NCBI RefSeq assembly: GCF_041361345.1
Contig: NZ_JBGKAD010000001.1
Coordinates: forward strand, 868,001-932,000
Length of the DNA: 64,000 bases
Direction: 5' to 3'
Origin: Halobaculum sp. MBLA0147
GTDB taxonomy: Archaea; Halobacteriota; Halobacteria; Halobacteriales; Haloferacaceae
Made by a program: the position numbers and the translations under genes. The notes below the pieces were generated by a model that did not search any database, was not told the origin of the DNA, and saw only the letters and a list, made by a program, of their open reading frames with translations. How positions within the stretch are numbered: position 1 is the stretch's first letter; the number at the start of each line of letters is the position of its first letter. Positions 1-8,123 of the stretch are shown piece by piece.

Positions 1-335
1 AACGTCACCTGGAGGACGCCGTTGTTGAAGGAGGCCTCGGCGGAGTGCTCGTCGACGCGCGAGGGGAGCCGCACGCGCTCCTCGTACTGTCGGTTCGGGC
101 CGTCGGCGGCGAGTGTCAGCACTTCGCCGTCACACTTCAGGTCGATGCTGTCCTCGTCGACGCCCGGGAGGTCCGCCACGACGCGGACCTCCTCGTCGGA
201 CTCGTACGTCGAGACGTGTGTCTCGGAGCCGAATCCGGCGTCACCCGGCGCGGCGTCCGGGCCGGCCATCCCGTTCATCATGCGCTCGATCTCGTCGAAG
301 ATGTCCCCGAACGGATCGTCGCGATCATCCCGCAT
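1..335 (-). CDS. Hsp20/alpha-crystallin family small heat-shock protein (3' end outside window)
   Basis: About 111 codons are visible; the gene runs off the left edge. An acidic N-terminus rich in Asp is followed by the start of an alpha-crystallin domain: a beta-strand pattern with a VVADLPGV segment near residue 52 and an NNGVLQV segment at the edge, which is the typical GVL strand of the family. Such proteins are ATP-independent holdases that keep unfolding proteins soluble. The ATG at 335 is chosen because a TATA-like T-rich box lies at 361-368 on the minus strand, preceded by CGAA, giving a very short leader. The family call is firm; the specific client role is unknown. Confidence 0.9.
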   Translation of the reverse strand, partial: MRDDRDDPFGDIFDEIERMMNGMAGPDAAPGDAGFGSETHVSTYESDEEVRVVADLPGVDEDSIDLKCDGEVLTLAADGPNRQYEERVRLPSRVDEHSAEASFNNGVLQVT

Positions 336-561
336 ACACTCACGGGTACGGCTCACACGGGCAAAAGCCTTCGGCGCAGTTATCGAGGCCGAGAGTTCCG
401 GTACCGGCGCGAATCGCCGTCTTCCGGGGCGGTGTCCGGTCGTCGGGACGGCCGTCGGAGCGCCGGTCGCGGCGGGCGGCGTCGTGTCGTCGCGGCCGCG
501 AGGTGCCGTCGTGTCCGAGCAATCCAAAGACGCTTACTCGCGTGTCTCGAACCGTGGTTCG

Positions 562-789
562 ATGCGAGACCGGTACAAGGAACTGATGCTCCGCAGCTTC
601 AAGGACGCGATGGACGTCGTCGACGAGTACAACGAGTGGGCCGCCGGCGCCTTCGACTCCGCGCCGCCGGTGCCACCCCAAGCCGTCCCGCAGGTCGCGA
701 TGGCGCTGTACCAGTCGCGCGTGATGGACGGCTGGGGCGGCGACGGCGGGTTCGACATCCCCGAGTTCGACGACAAGATGTTCGAGTGA
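562..789 (+). CDS. Small conserved haloarchaeal protein, unknown function
   Basis: A 75-residue protein starting with an amphipathic helix (MRDRYKELMLRSF), then a Pro-rich linker near residues 34-41 and an acidic C-terminal tail ending in DDKMFE. It has no Cys pair, no signal peptide and no membrane segment, so it is probably a soluble cytoplasmic protein. The ATG at 562 is preferred because a TATA-like CTTACT lies about 27 bp upstream and the frame further upstream is antisense to the Hsp20 promoter. I recognise the style of a conserved haloarchaeal orphan but not a named family. Confidence 0.6.
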   Translation: MRDRYKELMLRSFKDAMDVVDEYNEWAAGAFDSAPPVPPQAVPQVAMALYQSRVMDGWGGDGGFDIPEFDDKMFE

Positions 790-919
790 CGACGTGACGA
801 CGCCGTCTTCTCCACTGCTCGGTTCTCGTGTGCCGACACCGAGCAGCTCCGTCCGAGTGGTCCGGTGACGCCCGAGTGACCCGAAACCTACTCGGCTCGC
901 GCTCCCGACACGGCGAGGT

Positions 920-1165
920 ATGGAACGGCTCGACGTGTCGGACGGGTTCGACGTCCACGACTACCGGGCGAAGCTGAAGCTGCTCACGCAGGACGCCGAC
1001 TCGATGCAGTTGGCGAACCGCGAGGGGCTCGGCTGTCCCGCCTGTGGTCGCGAGTTCGAGAAGCTGTTCGTCACCGAGGACGACTCCGTGAGTTTCGACG
1101 CCGCGCCGAACGGGCCGATCTGCGTGACGCGGACGGCAGAGGAGTTGCTAGTGTTGGCGCACTGA
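920..1165 (+). CDS. Small zinc-ribbon-like protein (haloarchaeal 'flagella cluster protein'/DUF7385-like)
   Basis: An 81-residue protein with an N-terminal charged segment (DVHDYRAKLKLL), a CPAC pair at about residues 40-43 and a further Cys near residue 68, ending in a LLVLAH strand. The layout resembles small haloarchaeal proteins often annotated as flagella cluster protein or DUF7385, whose function is not established. The Cys pair suggests metal binding, but only one clear CxxC is present, so a full zinc finger is uncertain. It stands alone with a TATA-like ACCTACTC about 27 bp upstream of the ATG. No archaellum genes lie nearby. Confidence 0.6.
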   Translation: MERLDVSDGFDVHDYRAKLKLLTQDADSMQLANREGLGCPACGREFEKLFVTEDDSVSFDAAPNGPICVTRTAEELLVLAH

Positions 1166-1481
1166 ATGCACGGGCTGTGACCCACGTTCTGAAGGTCCGA
1201 ACAGAGGTCGTACAGCTGTTCTACACAACTTCGGATTCCCGCTCTCGCCCCCGTTTCCACCCGTGACCTGTCCGAGGGGTTTGGTACGCGATTCTGTTGC
1301 CTCCGGTGTCTCCCCGAAGACCGTGTCACGGTCTCGGGCCGACACCGCGAACCGTCGAAGCGTTCGGACCTCGTTCGGGCACGGATCTCACCGTGTGGCA
1401 GGGACGACGGAGCGGGCTCTCAACGCCCACACCGAGCGCTCGCGGCTTAAGACTGCACATAAAAATATTTGTATCTTTCTC
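1166..1481. other. Gene-free stretch between convergent genes
   Basis: There is no convincing coding region here: the open frames lack a promoter and show no recognisable protein features. The only structure I see is an AT-rich block near 1443-1475, unusual against the GC-rich background. It is noted separately as a possible terminator for the minus-strand membrane protein. Confidence 0.5.
1455..1478 (-). terminator. T-rich transcription terminator (putative)
   Basis: Just past the stop codon of the minus-strand gene ending at 1482, the minus strand reads through an A/T-rich block with a run of five T (ATATTTTTATG). Archaeal transcription often ends at such oligo-T tracts without a hairpin. 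The block is the most AT-rich spot in the surrounding 3 kb. It could alternatively contain a promoter element. Confidence 0.4.
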
Positions 1482-1967
1482 TCACTCGCCGGCGAGGTAC
1501 CCCGCGCCGGCCACGAGGGCCCCGACGACCGACAACACGAGGGTCAGGAGGAACCCCAGCCCGAACAGCGCCGGGGCGAAGGCGAGTCCGAAGACGAAGC
1601 CGATCACCGCGCCGTTGCCCACGGCCAGCAGTGGCGACCCCTCGCCGGCCCACCCGCCGACGGCCGCGCCGACGCCGAGGCCGACGAGCCAGGTGAACGG
1701 GAGTGGGAGGAGGCCGGCGAGGAACGCGCCCGCGATCGTCAGTCCGGCGAGTTTCAGTGCGCCACCGGAGTCGTCGCGCGACCGTCCGGCGTCCGAGACG
1801 ATGACGTTGTACGCACGCTTCGCCAGTCCGGACCAACTGGTGCGATCCGACACGGGCATCCGTCCACGCGACCCCCGTGATCGTCCGTCGGCGTCGCGCT
1901 CGTCGGCGTCGGTCCGGTCGCGTTCGGACCCGCGTTCGCGTTCCCGCTGTCGCCCGTCCCGTGACAT
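1482..1967 (-). CDS. Gly/Ala-rich integral membrane protein, unknown function
   Basis: A 161-residue protein. Residues 1-36 are a highly charged Arg/Asp low-complexity head. From about residue 70 there are three to four closely spaced hydrophobic segments rich in Gly, Ala, Leu and Val, resembling glycine-zipper membrane proteins. The C-terminal half alone looks like the functional part. The ATG at 1967 is not well supported by a promoter, and an internal ATG at 1859 (MPVSDRTSW) would remove the charged head. No domain family is recognised. The next gene upstream on the same strand ends 202 bp away, across a polypurine tract. Confidence 0.65.
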   Translation of the reverse strand: MSRDGRQRERERGSERDRTDADERDADGRSRGSRGRMPVSDRTSWSGLAKRAYNVIVSDAGRSRDDSGGALKLAGLTIAGAFLAGLLPLPFTWLVGLGVGAAVGGWAGEGSPLLAVGNGAVIGFVFGLAFAPALFGLGFLLTLVLSVVGALVAGAGYLAGE

Positions 1968-2050
1968 ACCCGACCAGACGTGGCCGAGACTGAAGAAGCT
2001 ACACCCAACGTCTCACCACACACCGGAGCCGCCGCACGCACCGACGACAC

Positions 2051-2150
2051 GGGAGAGGAGGAACACGAGGGAGAGGAAAGCGAGAAAGGGGAAGCGAGGA
2101 AGGAGAGAGCAGGAAGGGGGAACGAGGGAGGACAGAGCAGGAAGGGGGAG
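2051..2150. repeat. 100-bp polypurine/polypyrimidine tract
   Basis: The plus strand has only 8 pyrimidines in 100 bases. It includes a 16-bp direct repeat (AGAGCAGGAAGGGGGA at 2106-2121 and 2134-2149). It lies in the non-coding gap between two minus-strand genes, immediately after the stop codon of the gene ending at 2170, so the transcript there would be pyrimidine-rich. Confidence 0.8.
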
Positions 2151-2169
2151 CCAGTCCGTCGCCTCGAGG

Positions 2170-2832
2170 TCACTCGTCGTCGACGGTGCCGACCGTCAAC
2201 AGCGCCTCGGTCACGAGACCGCCGACCTCGGCCAACAGGTTGAGCGCGTTGACGGCGACGAACACCGAGAGCACGCCGAGTCCGCAGACCGCGAGCGCCT
2301 CCGGCAGCGTGTCGACGGACACGTCGACGAACCGGTAGACGACGGCCGGATCGTCGTAGACGAACGGCGCCGACAGGAGGGCCGCCGTCACGGCACCGGC
2401 CGTCACGGTCGCGACGAACGCGACGATCCCGAAGACGAACGTGACGCCGACGAGCAGGACACTCGTCCACGTCGTCGGCGTCGTCAGGAACCGCGCGAGC
2501 GTGTCGCGGAACCGCTCACCCTCGCGACGGCCTGCGACGAGCACCTCCGGCACCGCCGCGGAGCGACCCAACAGCGTCCGGTTCAACTGCGCCTGGACGC
2601 CCGCCAGTGCGGTCGCCAACAGCAGCGTCGCCACGAGGATCGGGATGCCGACCCACGTGATCGCGAGTCCAGCGCCGACCGAACCGCCGACCGTCACCGC
2701 GACGAAGCCGGCCAGCCCCAGCGGGAACGCCACCAGCAGGTACGCGAGTCGTCTGTACGTGTCTGCACGGAACGGCGCTCCGAAGAACGCCGCCACCGCG
2801 TCGCCGATCGTGGACCGCGTCTGTCGCGTCAC
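2170..2832 (-). CDS. Sensor-domain integral membrane protein
   Basis: A 220-residue protein built of a short cytoplasmic head, two hydrophobic helices at about 30-85, a soluble loop containing Arg/Gly residues, then two or three more helices in the second half. The arrangement, with AFFGAPFRADTYRRLAYLL at the front, matches the putative sensor domain found at the N-terminus of some haloarchaeal kinases, here without any kinase part. The GTG at 2832 is chosen because a TTTATA box sits at 2858-2863 on the minus strand, exactly 26-31 bp upstream; a longer frame to 2898 would start upstream of that promoter. What it senses cannot be read from the sequence. Confidence 0.75.
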   Translation of the reverse strand: MTRQTRSTIGDAVAAFFGAPFRADTYRRLAYLLVAFPLGLAGFVAVTVGGSVGAGLAITWVGIPILVATLLLATALAGVQAQLNRTLLGRSAAVPEVLVAGRREGERFRDTLARFLTTPTTWTSVLLVGVTFVFGIVAFVATVTAGAVTAALLSAPFVYDDPAVVYRFVDVSVDTLPEALAVCGLGVLSVFVAVNALNLLAEVGGLVTEALLTVGTVDDE

Positions 2833-2854
2833 ACTACCCACTCCGACCGGAGAC

Positions 2855-2866
2855 CCCGTATAAACC
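2855..2866 (-). promoter_or_regulatory. TATA box of the sensor-domain gene
   Basis: The minus strand reads GTTTATACGGGG here, 26-31 bp before the GTG at 2832. This spacing implies a leaderless transcript and decides the start codon. Confidence 0.65.
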
Positions 2867-2900
2867 CACAGCGGACTGGCGGCGCGACAGGTCGGCACAA

Positions 2901-2912
2901 GATACTTGTATC
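2901..2912. promoter_or_regulatory. 12-bp palindrome GATACTTGTATC
   Basis: A perfect inverted repeat with a 2-bp centre, located about 40 bp upstream of the TATA box of the sensor-domain gene and 30 bp past the end of msrB. It may be an operator for the former or part of a terminator for the latter. Confidence 0.35.
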
Positions 2913-2942
2913 AGAAGTCTGCGCAGCCGCGTGGGAGCCGAC

Positions 2943-3353
2943 TCACTCGTCGTCGTCGTAGTCGATGGCGACGGAGTTGATACAGAAGCGTTCGCCGCCG
3001 TGTTCGGCGGGGCCGTCCTGGAATACGTGGCCGAGGTGGCCGTCGCAGTTGGCACACGACACCTCAATCCGGTGCATCCCGTGGCGGGTGTCCTCCGTGC
3101 GGACGACGTTCCCCTCCTCGGCGGCGTAGAAGGCGGGCCAGCCACAGCCGGAGTCGTACTTCGTCTCGCCCTCGAACAACACCTCGCCACAGCCGGCACA
3201 GCGGTAGACGCCGTCGCCGTAGTGGTCGACGTACTCGCCGGAGAAGCGCGCCTCCGTCCCGCGTTCCCGGAGGATCTCGTACTCCTCCTCGGACAGTCGC
3301 TCGCGCCACTCCTCCTCGCTCGTCGGGACTTCTTCGTCGGTACTCTGACTCAC
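2943..3353 (-). CDS. msrB: Peptide-methionine (R)-S-oxide reductase MsrB
   Basis: A 136-residue protein of the usual MsrB length. It reduces the R-diastereomer of methionine sulfoxide in oxidised proteins, a repair function in the cytoplasm. Two zinc-binding CxxC pairs are visible (CAGC near residue 52 and CANC near 100), together with the GWPAF signature and the catalytic Cys in RFCINS near residue 124. A resolving Cys position is not obvious, so the thioredoxin link is uncertain. It is a single gene followed by DUF429 on the same strand, 78 bp apart. No msrA is present in the window. Confidence 0.97.
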   Translation of the reverse strand: MSQSTDEEVPTSEEEWRERLSEEEYEILRERGTEARFSGEYVDHYGDGVYRCAGCGEVLFEGETKYDSGCGWPAFYAAEEGNVVRTEDTRHGMHRIEVSCANCDGHLGHVFQDGPAEHGGERFCINSVAIDYDDDE

Positions 3354-3431
3354 ACCGTCGGTTCGTCGCGGACGGGCAAGTGGGTTCCGCCGCGACGCCG
3401 CGGCGACTCGTGGTGCCGTCTCGGCTCTCGG

Positions 3432-4466
3432 TCAGTCGTCGACGGTCTCGCCCGCGTATCCGTCGAAGACGACGCCCTCCGTGCGTTCTCGTGGGGTGTA
3501 CGAGCCGTCGACGGCCGCCGCCGCGTCGCGGCTCGCGGCGAACGCCGCCGCGACGGCGTCCAACGCGTCGTCCGTCGCCGTCGCACAACTCGCGTCGGTC
3601 CTACCCAGCTCCACGCCGGCCGCCGCCAGCGCCGCGCGGTTGCGCTCGCGCGCCGCCACGCCCGTGCGGTCGTCGCCCTTGTACCCCTCCCGGACACCAC
3701 GCGGGAGGGCGTCGAAGACGGCAGCCGGGTACGTCTCCAACAGCGTCACGGGAGCGTCTGGCTCCCGGTGGAGCGGCGGGACGCGGACCGCCTCGCGCTC
3801 GACGAGGGGGGCCAGCAGTGCCGAAATCCCGTAGAACGTCTGTGTTCTGATCCGGAACCCGGCGGGCTCCTGCCCGCCGTACTGCTCGTCCGTCGCCCGC
3901 GACCGCGGGAGGTCCGCCGTCTCGGCCACGTCGCGGACGCGCTCGTACAGCGACTTCGGGTCTGTCACGTCCTCGAGTCGGCCCCACGAGTCCGGCGTCT
4001 CGCGGACGAACCGCGCCCAGTTCCCACTGGTGTCGGCGGCGGCGTCGGAGCCACCCGCGTCGTCGGAGTCGTCTCCGAGTGCAGGGGCCTCGGTCTCCGG
4101 CGACTGGAGGAACTCGGCCGGCAGGGAGAACGGCACGTCGAGGCCGACGACGGTCGGTTCCGGCGGGTCGGCGAGCGCGTCGACGAGCGCCGCTAGTGTC
4201 GGCTCGCGCTCACTCGTGGACAGTCCCAGCGTCTCCGACAGCGTCGCGAGCCGGTCGACGCGGAGTCCCGTCGGCGTCCGTCGACAGGTCGCCACCCAGG
4301 AGTTGTCGCCACACGACCGCGCCGCCGCGCTGAAGTCGATCCCGAGGACGCGGGTCGCGCCCACGGCGCTCTCGACGTCCGCCACGACCTCCCCGTTCTC
4401 CACGCCTTCCCCGCTCTCGACGCCGTCGGCGCTCTCGTCGGTCACTCCCGAGATCACGAGCGCCAC
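3432..4466 (-). CDS. DUF429 family protein (predicted RNase H-fold nuclease)
   Basis: A 344-residue protein. After an acidic N-terminal stretch of about 38 residues, it contains [11 protein letters not shown], the first strand and conserved Asp of the DUF429 fold, and [10 protein letters not shown] near residue 100 with a second conserved Asp. The rest is Glu/Asp/Ala-rich with a conserved TYPAA segment in the C-terminal half. Families with this fold have been predicted to be nucleases; no activity is established for the haloarchaeal members. The gene is divergent from pth2, whose start lies 91 bp away. Confidence 0.8.
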   Translation of the reverse strand: MALVISGVTDESADGVESGEGVENGEVVADVESAVGATRVLGIDFSAAARSCGDNSWVATCRRTPTGLRVDRLATLSETLGLSTSEREPTLAALVDALADPPEPTVVGLDVPFSLPAEFLQSPETEAPALGDDSDDAGGSDAAADTSGNWARFVRETPDSWGRLEDVTDPKSLYERVRDVAETADLPRSRATDEQYGGQEPAGFRIRTQTFYGISALLAPLVEREAVRVPPLHREPDAPVTLLETYPAAVFDALPRGVREGYKGDDRTGVAARERNRAALAAAGVELGRTDASCATATDDALDAVAAAFAASRDAAAAVDGSYTPRERTEGVVFDGYAGETVDD

Positions 4467-4556
4467 GGGCTTGCGGATTGCGACTCGACGCGAGCCGGTG
4501 CCCGTCTCTCACCCGACCCCGACAGTGCTTTCACTCGGCCGGGAGTGTGCCCGGGC

Positions 4557-4895
4557 GTGAAACAGACCATCGCAGTCCGCGGCGACCTCGGGATGGGAGC
4601 GGGGAAACTCGCCGCACAGGTCGCACACGCCTCACTGTCGGCCTACGAGGACACGGACCGCCGGACGGCCAGCGAGTGGAAGGGATCGGGCCAGCAGAAG
4701 GTCGTCGTGCGCGTCGACGGCGAGGACGCGTTGTTCGAGGTCGCGGACGTGGCCGACCGCGAGGGACTCCCCCACGCGGTGATCCGCGACGCCGGCCGGA
4801 CGCAACTCGACCCCGGCACCGCGACGGCCGTCGCGGTCGGACCGGGTCGCGACGACGTCGTCGATCGCGTCACTGGCGACCTCCCACTGTACTGA
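4557..4895 (+). CDS. pth2: Peptidyl-tRNA hydrolase, archaeal/eukaryotic type (Pth2)
   Basis: A 112-residue enzyme that cleaves peptidyl-tRNA released from stalled ribosomes and so recycles tRNA. The N-terminal block [20 protein letters not shown], the HASLSAYE helix, and the Ile-Arg-Asp-Ala-Gly-Arg-Thr segment near residue 78 are the standard Pth2 signature. The GTG at 4557 is chosen because it yields the normal N-terminus (MKQ...); an in-frame GTG at 4545 would add four residues. The length is typical. A translation-related neighbour, truD, lies about 900 bp downstream, separated by a response regulator. Confidence 0.95.
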   Translation: MKQTIAVRGDLGMGAGKLAAQVAHASLSAYEDTDRRTASEWKGSGQQKVVVRVDGEDALFEVADVADREGLPHAVIRDAGRTQLDPGTATAVAVGPGRDDVVDRVTGDLPLY

Positions 4896-5021
4896 TCCCG
4901 TCCCTCGAGACGACTCCGTCTCGCCGAGTCGCCTCGTGTGCCCGTTCGTAACGACAGCAAGTATCGAAACGGAGAATTGGCTCGTGGTACTTATTATCAC
5001 CCCTCACGACCGATCGGTGAG

Positions 5022-5696
5022 ATGACGGACGGGCCGTCGGTACTGGTGGTCGAAGACGAGGTCGAGATGGCCGAGACGTACGCGGCCTGGTTACGCGACG
5101 AGTACGACGTGCAGACGGCACACGACGGGCGGGAGGCGCTGGCGGTCGCCTCGGACGCCGTGGACGTGGTGTTGTTGGACAGACTGATGCCGCGACTCTC
5201 GGGTGACGAGGCACTCGACAGACTCCGGGCACGGGGGTACGACCTGCGGGTCGCGATGGTCACCGCGGTCGAACCCGACGCCACGGACGCCGAGTTGCCG
5301 TTCGACACGTACCTCACCAAGCCCGTCGACGAGACCGCGGTGCGGGAGACCGTCGCCACGCTGGCGTCACTGGCGGAGTACGACGAGGCGGTCCGCGAGG
5401 CGTTCGTGGCCGCCGAACGGCGTGCGGCGTTGGAGACGGCCACGGAGACGAGTATCGAGACCGCGGCACACGCCGACACCGAACCCCGGGTGCGGTCCCC
5501 AGTCGAGGGACCCACCGAGCCGACCGACGGCGACACCGTCGCCGACCGTCTCGACGACCACGGCGAGACACTGACGGAGGCACACGCGGACGCGTCGGAC
5601 CGCCTCGGCGACGTAGATCACGACACTGTCGCCGCCGCGCTGTCGGGGCTGTCTGCGAACGTCCGTGCGCGCTACGGCTCCGTCTCTTCGCGGTAG
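5022..5696 (+). CDS. Response regulator with receiver and HalX-like domain
   Basis: A 225-residue protein. Residues 5-110 form a CheY-like receiver with the acidic pair E11/D12, phospho-acceptor D53 in VVLLDRLMP, conserved Thr81 and Lys100 in LTKP. The following helical region (about 110-150, starting LASLAEYDEAVREAF) fits HalX, a domain seen mainly in haloarchaeal regulators, and the rest is an acidic, low-complexity tail. There is no DNA-binding domain that I recognise. The ATG at 5022 is chosen because a TTATTA box at 4991-4996 gives a near leaderless transcript, whereas upstream frames contain no family sequence. No partner kinase is adjacent. Confidence 0.85.
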   Translation: MTDGPSVLVVEDEVEMAETYAAWLRDEYDVQTAHDGREALAVASDAVDVVLLDRLMPRLSGDEALDRLRARGYDLRVAMVTAVEPDATDAELPFDTYLTKPVDETAVRETVATLASLAEYDEAVREAFVAAERRAALETATETSIETAAHADTEPRVRSPVEGPTEPTDGDTVADRLDDHGETLTEAHADASDRLGDVDHDTVAAALSGLSANVRARYGSVSSR

Positions 5697-5822
5697 CCCG
5701 TTCTCCCGCCGTCCGGACGCTCGTGTGTCGCGCCACAGCGGCTACACTCTCGGTCCCGACTCACACGTCCCCGGCGACGGCGACGGGCAACACACTTCCA
5801 CTCGGGGGCGCAACGACGGCCG

Positions 5823-7460
5823 ATGCGCGAGGCTCACGAGCGCGAGCAGACGGTCGGGATCGACTGGTACGTCGTCGACGCGCCGGGGGTCGGCGGGCGA
5901 CTCAGGAGTCGTCACGGCGACTTCCGCGTCCGCGAACTCGAGACCGTCTCGCCCGTCACGACGGACGCCGATCCGGGGAGTTACCCCCACCTACTCGTCC
6001 GTGCTCGGCTGGTCGGGTGGGACACCAACGACTTCGTGCGACGGCTCTCGACCGCGATGGGGATCGGCCGGGAACGGATCTCGTGGGCCGGGACGAAGGA
6101 CAAACGTGCCGTGACCACCCAACTGTTCTCGATCAGAGACGCGACGCCCGCCGACCTACCGAGCGTCGACGACGCCGAGGTGACCGTCGTGGGTCGACTC
6201 GGGCGCGACCTGACGTTCGGCGACCTCGCCGGCAACGCCTTCGAGATCAGGGTTCGAGACACGGGACCGAGGGGAGAGGACGGCGGAAAGAGCGATCAGA
6301 CCGACGGGACCGGAGCCGCCGAGAGCGACGCCGACGACCCCGTCGCGGCACTCGTCGACGACCTCGCGACGTGGTGGCGCGACGAGTCGAGTGGCGACGG
6401 TGGCGGTGCTAGGGAAGACAGTCCCGTACCGGGGACGGCGCGGATCACCGATCCGAACGCGCGTGTCGACGAGAACGTTCCCCCGGACGCGGCGAGGCGA
6501 GCCGTCGCAGTGCCGAACTGGTTCGGACACCAGCGCTTCGGTTCTCGTCGCCCGGTGACCCACGAGGTCGGACTCCGGCTGGCGGCTGGCGACCCACGCG
6601 GCGCAGTGCTGACGTACGTCGGGAACCCGGCACCGACGGAGCCGACCGAGACGCGTGCGGCCCGCGCGGCGGTCGACCGCGAGGCGACGCGCGAGGACCC
6701 GAACTGGTCCGGCACGCTCGCGTGGTACCCCGACCGGCTCCGCTTCGAGCGGTCGATGCTCCACCGCCTCGCCGACGAGAGTCGCACGGACGACTCCGGC
6801 GACGCCATCGCAGGTGGCGAGGGCGACGATGCCGGAGACACCGACACCGGCACGGACACCGACACCGCCGTCGACACCGAGTGGCTCGACCACGAGCGCG
6901 TCGCGCCCGCGGACCGCCGCTGGTGGGACGCCGTCGCCGCCGTCCCGGAGAACCTCCAGCGGCTGTTCGTCAACGCCGCGCAGTCGTCCCTGTTCAACCG
7001 GATCGTGAGCGAGCGACTCCGCCGTGGGCTCCCGCTCCACCGGCCGGTCGAGGGCGACGTGGTGTGTTTCCGCGACGGCGACGACGAGCGGGTCGCTCGC
7101 CCCGACCCGGACCGGACACAGCGGGCGACCGCCGACCGCGTCGACGTGTTGACCCGCCACTGTGAACGCGGCCGGGCGTTCGTCACCACCCCACTCGTCG
7201 GCCACGAGACGGAGCTGGCCGAGGGCGAACCCGGCGAGATCGAACGCGAGGTGCTCGCCGAGGCCGGTGTCGAGCCCGCGGACTTCGCGCTCCCCGGCGC
7301 GTTCGACTCGGCTGGGACGCGCCGAGCACTCCTCGTCGGCACGGAGCTGGCCGTCGAACGCGTCGACGAGGACCCCGTCTTCGCCTTCGCGCTCCCGTCG
7401 GGTGCGTACGCGACCGCCCTGCTGCGTGAGGTGCTCCAACGCGACCCGACGGCGTTGTGA
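5823..7460 (+). CDS. truD: tRNA pseudouridine(13) synthase TruD
   Basis: A 545-residue enzyme that isomerises uridine 13 of tRNA. The TruD motif GTKDKRA is present with the putative catalytic Asp at residue 93, preceded by the NDFVRRLS helix; NWFGHQRFGSRRPVTHEVG in the middle and PLVGHET near the end are further family signatures. It is clearly longer than bacterial TruD. The extra length comes from acidic low-complexity inserts (about residues 155-205, and around 325-355 with an Asp/Thr/Gly repeat), typical of halophilic adaptation. It precedes rps12 by 232 bp and is probably transcribed separately. Confidence 0.95.
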   Translation: MREAHEREQTVGIDWYVVDAPGVGGRLRSRHGDFRVRELETVSPVTTDADPGSYPHLLVRARLVGWDTNDFVRRLSTAMGIGRERISWAGTKDKRAVTTQLFSIRDATPADLPSVDDAEVTVVGRLGRDLTFGDLAGNAFEIRVRDTGPRGEDGGKSDQTDGTGAAESDADDPVAALVDDLATWWRDESSGDGGGAREDSPVPGTARITDPNARVDENVPPDAARRAVAVPNWFGHQRFGSRRPVTHEVGLRLAAGDPRGAVLTYVGNPAPTEPTETRAARAAVDREATREDPNWSGTLAWYPDRLRFERSMLHRLADESRTDDSGDAIAGGEGDDAGDTDTGTDTDTAVDTEWLDHERVAPADRRWWDAVAAVPENLQRLFVNAAQSSLFNRIVSERLRRGLPLHRPVEGDVVCFRDGDDERVARPDPDRTQRATADRVDVLTRHCERGRAFVTTPLVGHETELAEGEPGEIEREVLAEAGVEPADFALPGAFDSAGTRRALLVGTELAVERVDEDPVFAFALPSGAYATALLREVLQRDPTAL

Positions 7461-7650
7461 GACGGCGGCGGCACTCGGCGGAACGCCGTGAGGCGGTGGA
7501 GATCGAGTCGGAACGACGACCGTCGAGACGGACAGAGAACACCGCTCGGCCGCCGAACGGCGCTGAGAGCGAGTCGACCGAGTCGCGAGACGCGTCGAGA
7601 GCGCGCGAGAGGTGGCTCTCGAGGGCTCTCACCCGCTCGTTCGGTCCGGA

Positions 7651-7662
7651 AAGGGAACCCTT
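7651..7662. promoter_or_regulatory. Palindrome AAGGGAACCCTT overlapping the rps12 promoter
   Basis: A perfect 12-bp inverted repeat (5-bp arms, AA centre). Its right arm merges into the TATA-like CCCTTACG about 30 bp upstream of the rps12 ATG at 7693. A protein bound here would compete with TBP/TFB. Confidence 0.4.
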
Positions 7663-7692
7663 ACGTGGCTCCGTTCTGAAACTGAGAGCACT

Positions 7693-8121
7693 ATGACGAA
7701 CGGTAAGTACGCCGCGCGGAAGCTGAAGAAGGACCGCCAGAAGCGGCGGTGGTCCGACTCGGAGTACGCGCGACGCGAGCGCGGGCTCGACGAGGCGTCC
7801 GACCCGCTGGAGGGCGCCCCGCAGGGCCGCGGTATCGTCCTGGAGAAGGTCGGCATCGAGGCGAAACAGCCCAACTCCGCGATCCGGAAGTGCGTCCGGG
7901 TCCAGCTCATCAAGAACGGGAAGCAGGTCACCGCGTTCTGTCCGGGTGACGGCGCGATCTCGTTCATCGACGAGCACGACGAGGTCACCATCGCCGGGAT
8001 CGGCGGCGCGAAGGGTCGCGCGATGGGCGACCTCGGTGGTGTCAACTACAAGGTCGAGAAGGTCAACGGTGTGTCGCTGATCGAACTGGTCCGCGGGAAC
8101 GCCGAGAAGCCGGTGCGCTGA
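7693..8121 (+). CDS. rps12: 30S ribosomal protein S12 (uS12)
   Basis: A 142-residue archaeal-length S12, the decoding-centre protein of the small subunit. Signature segments are [15 protein letters not shown] and the [11 protein letters not shown] region near the C-terminus. The ATG at 7693 gives the normal archaeal start [11 protein letters not shown]; an upstream in-frame stretch has no family similarity. rps7 follows after 2 nt, so the two form an operon. Confidence 0.98.
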   Translation: MTNGKYAARKLKKDRQKRRWSDSEYARRERGLDEASDPLEGAPQGRGIVLEKVGIEAKQPNSAIRKCVRVQLIKNGKQVTAFCPGDGAISFIDEHDEVTIAGIGGAKGRAMGDLGGVNYKVEKVNGVSLIELVRGNAEKPVR

Positions 8122-8123
8122 CA

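Noticed and set aside
1148-1345. Small minus-strand frame between the gene ending at 1165 and the membrane protein
   Set aside because: No promoter, no conserved residues, and composition like random GC-rich DNA.
6156-7439. Open frame of about 430 codons opposite truD
   Set aside because: It is a shadow of the TruD reading frame with no recognisable family features and no promoter.
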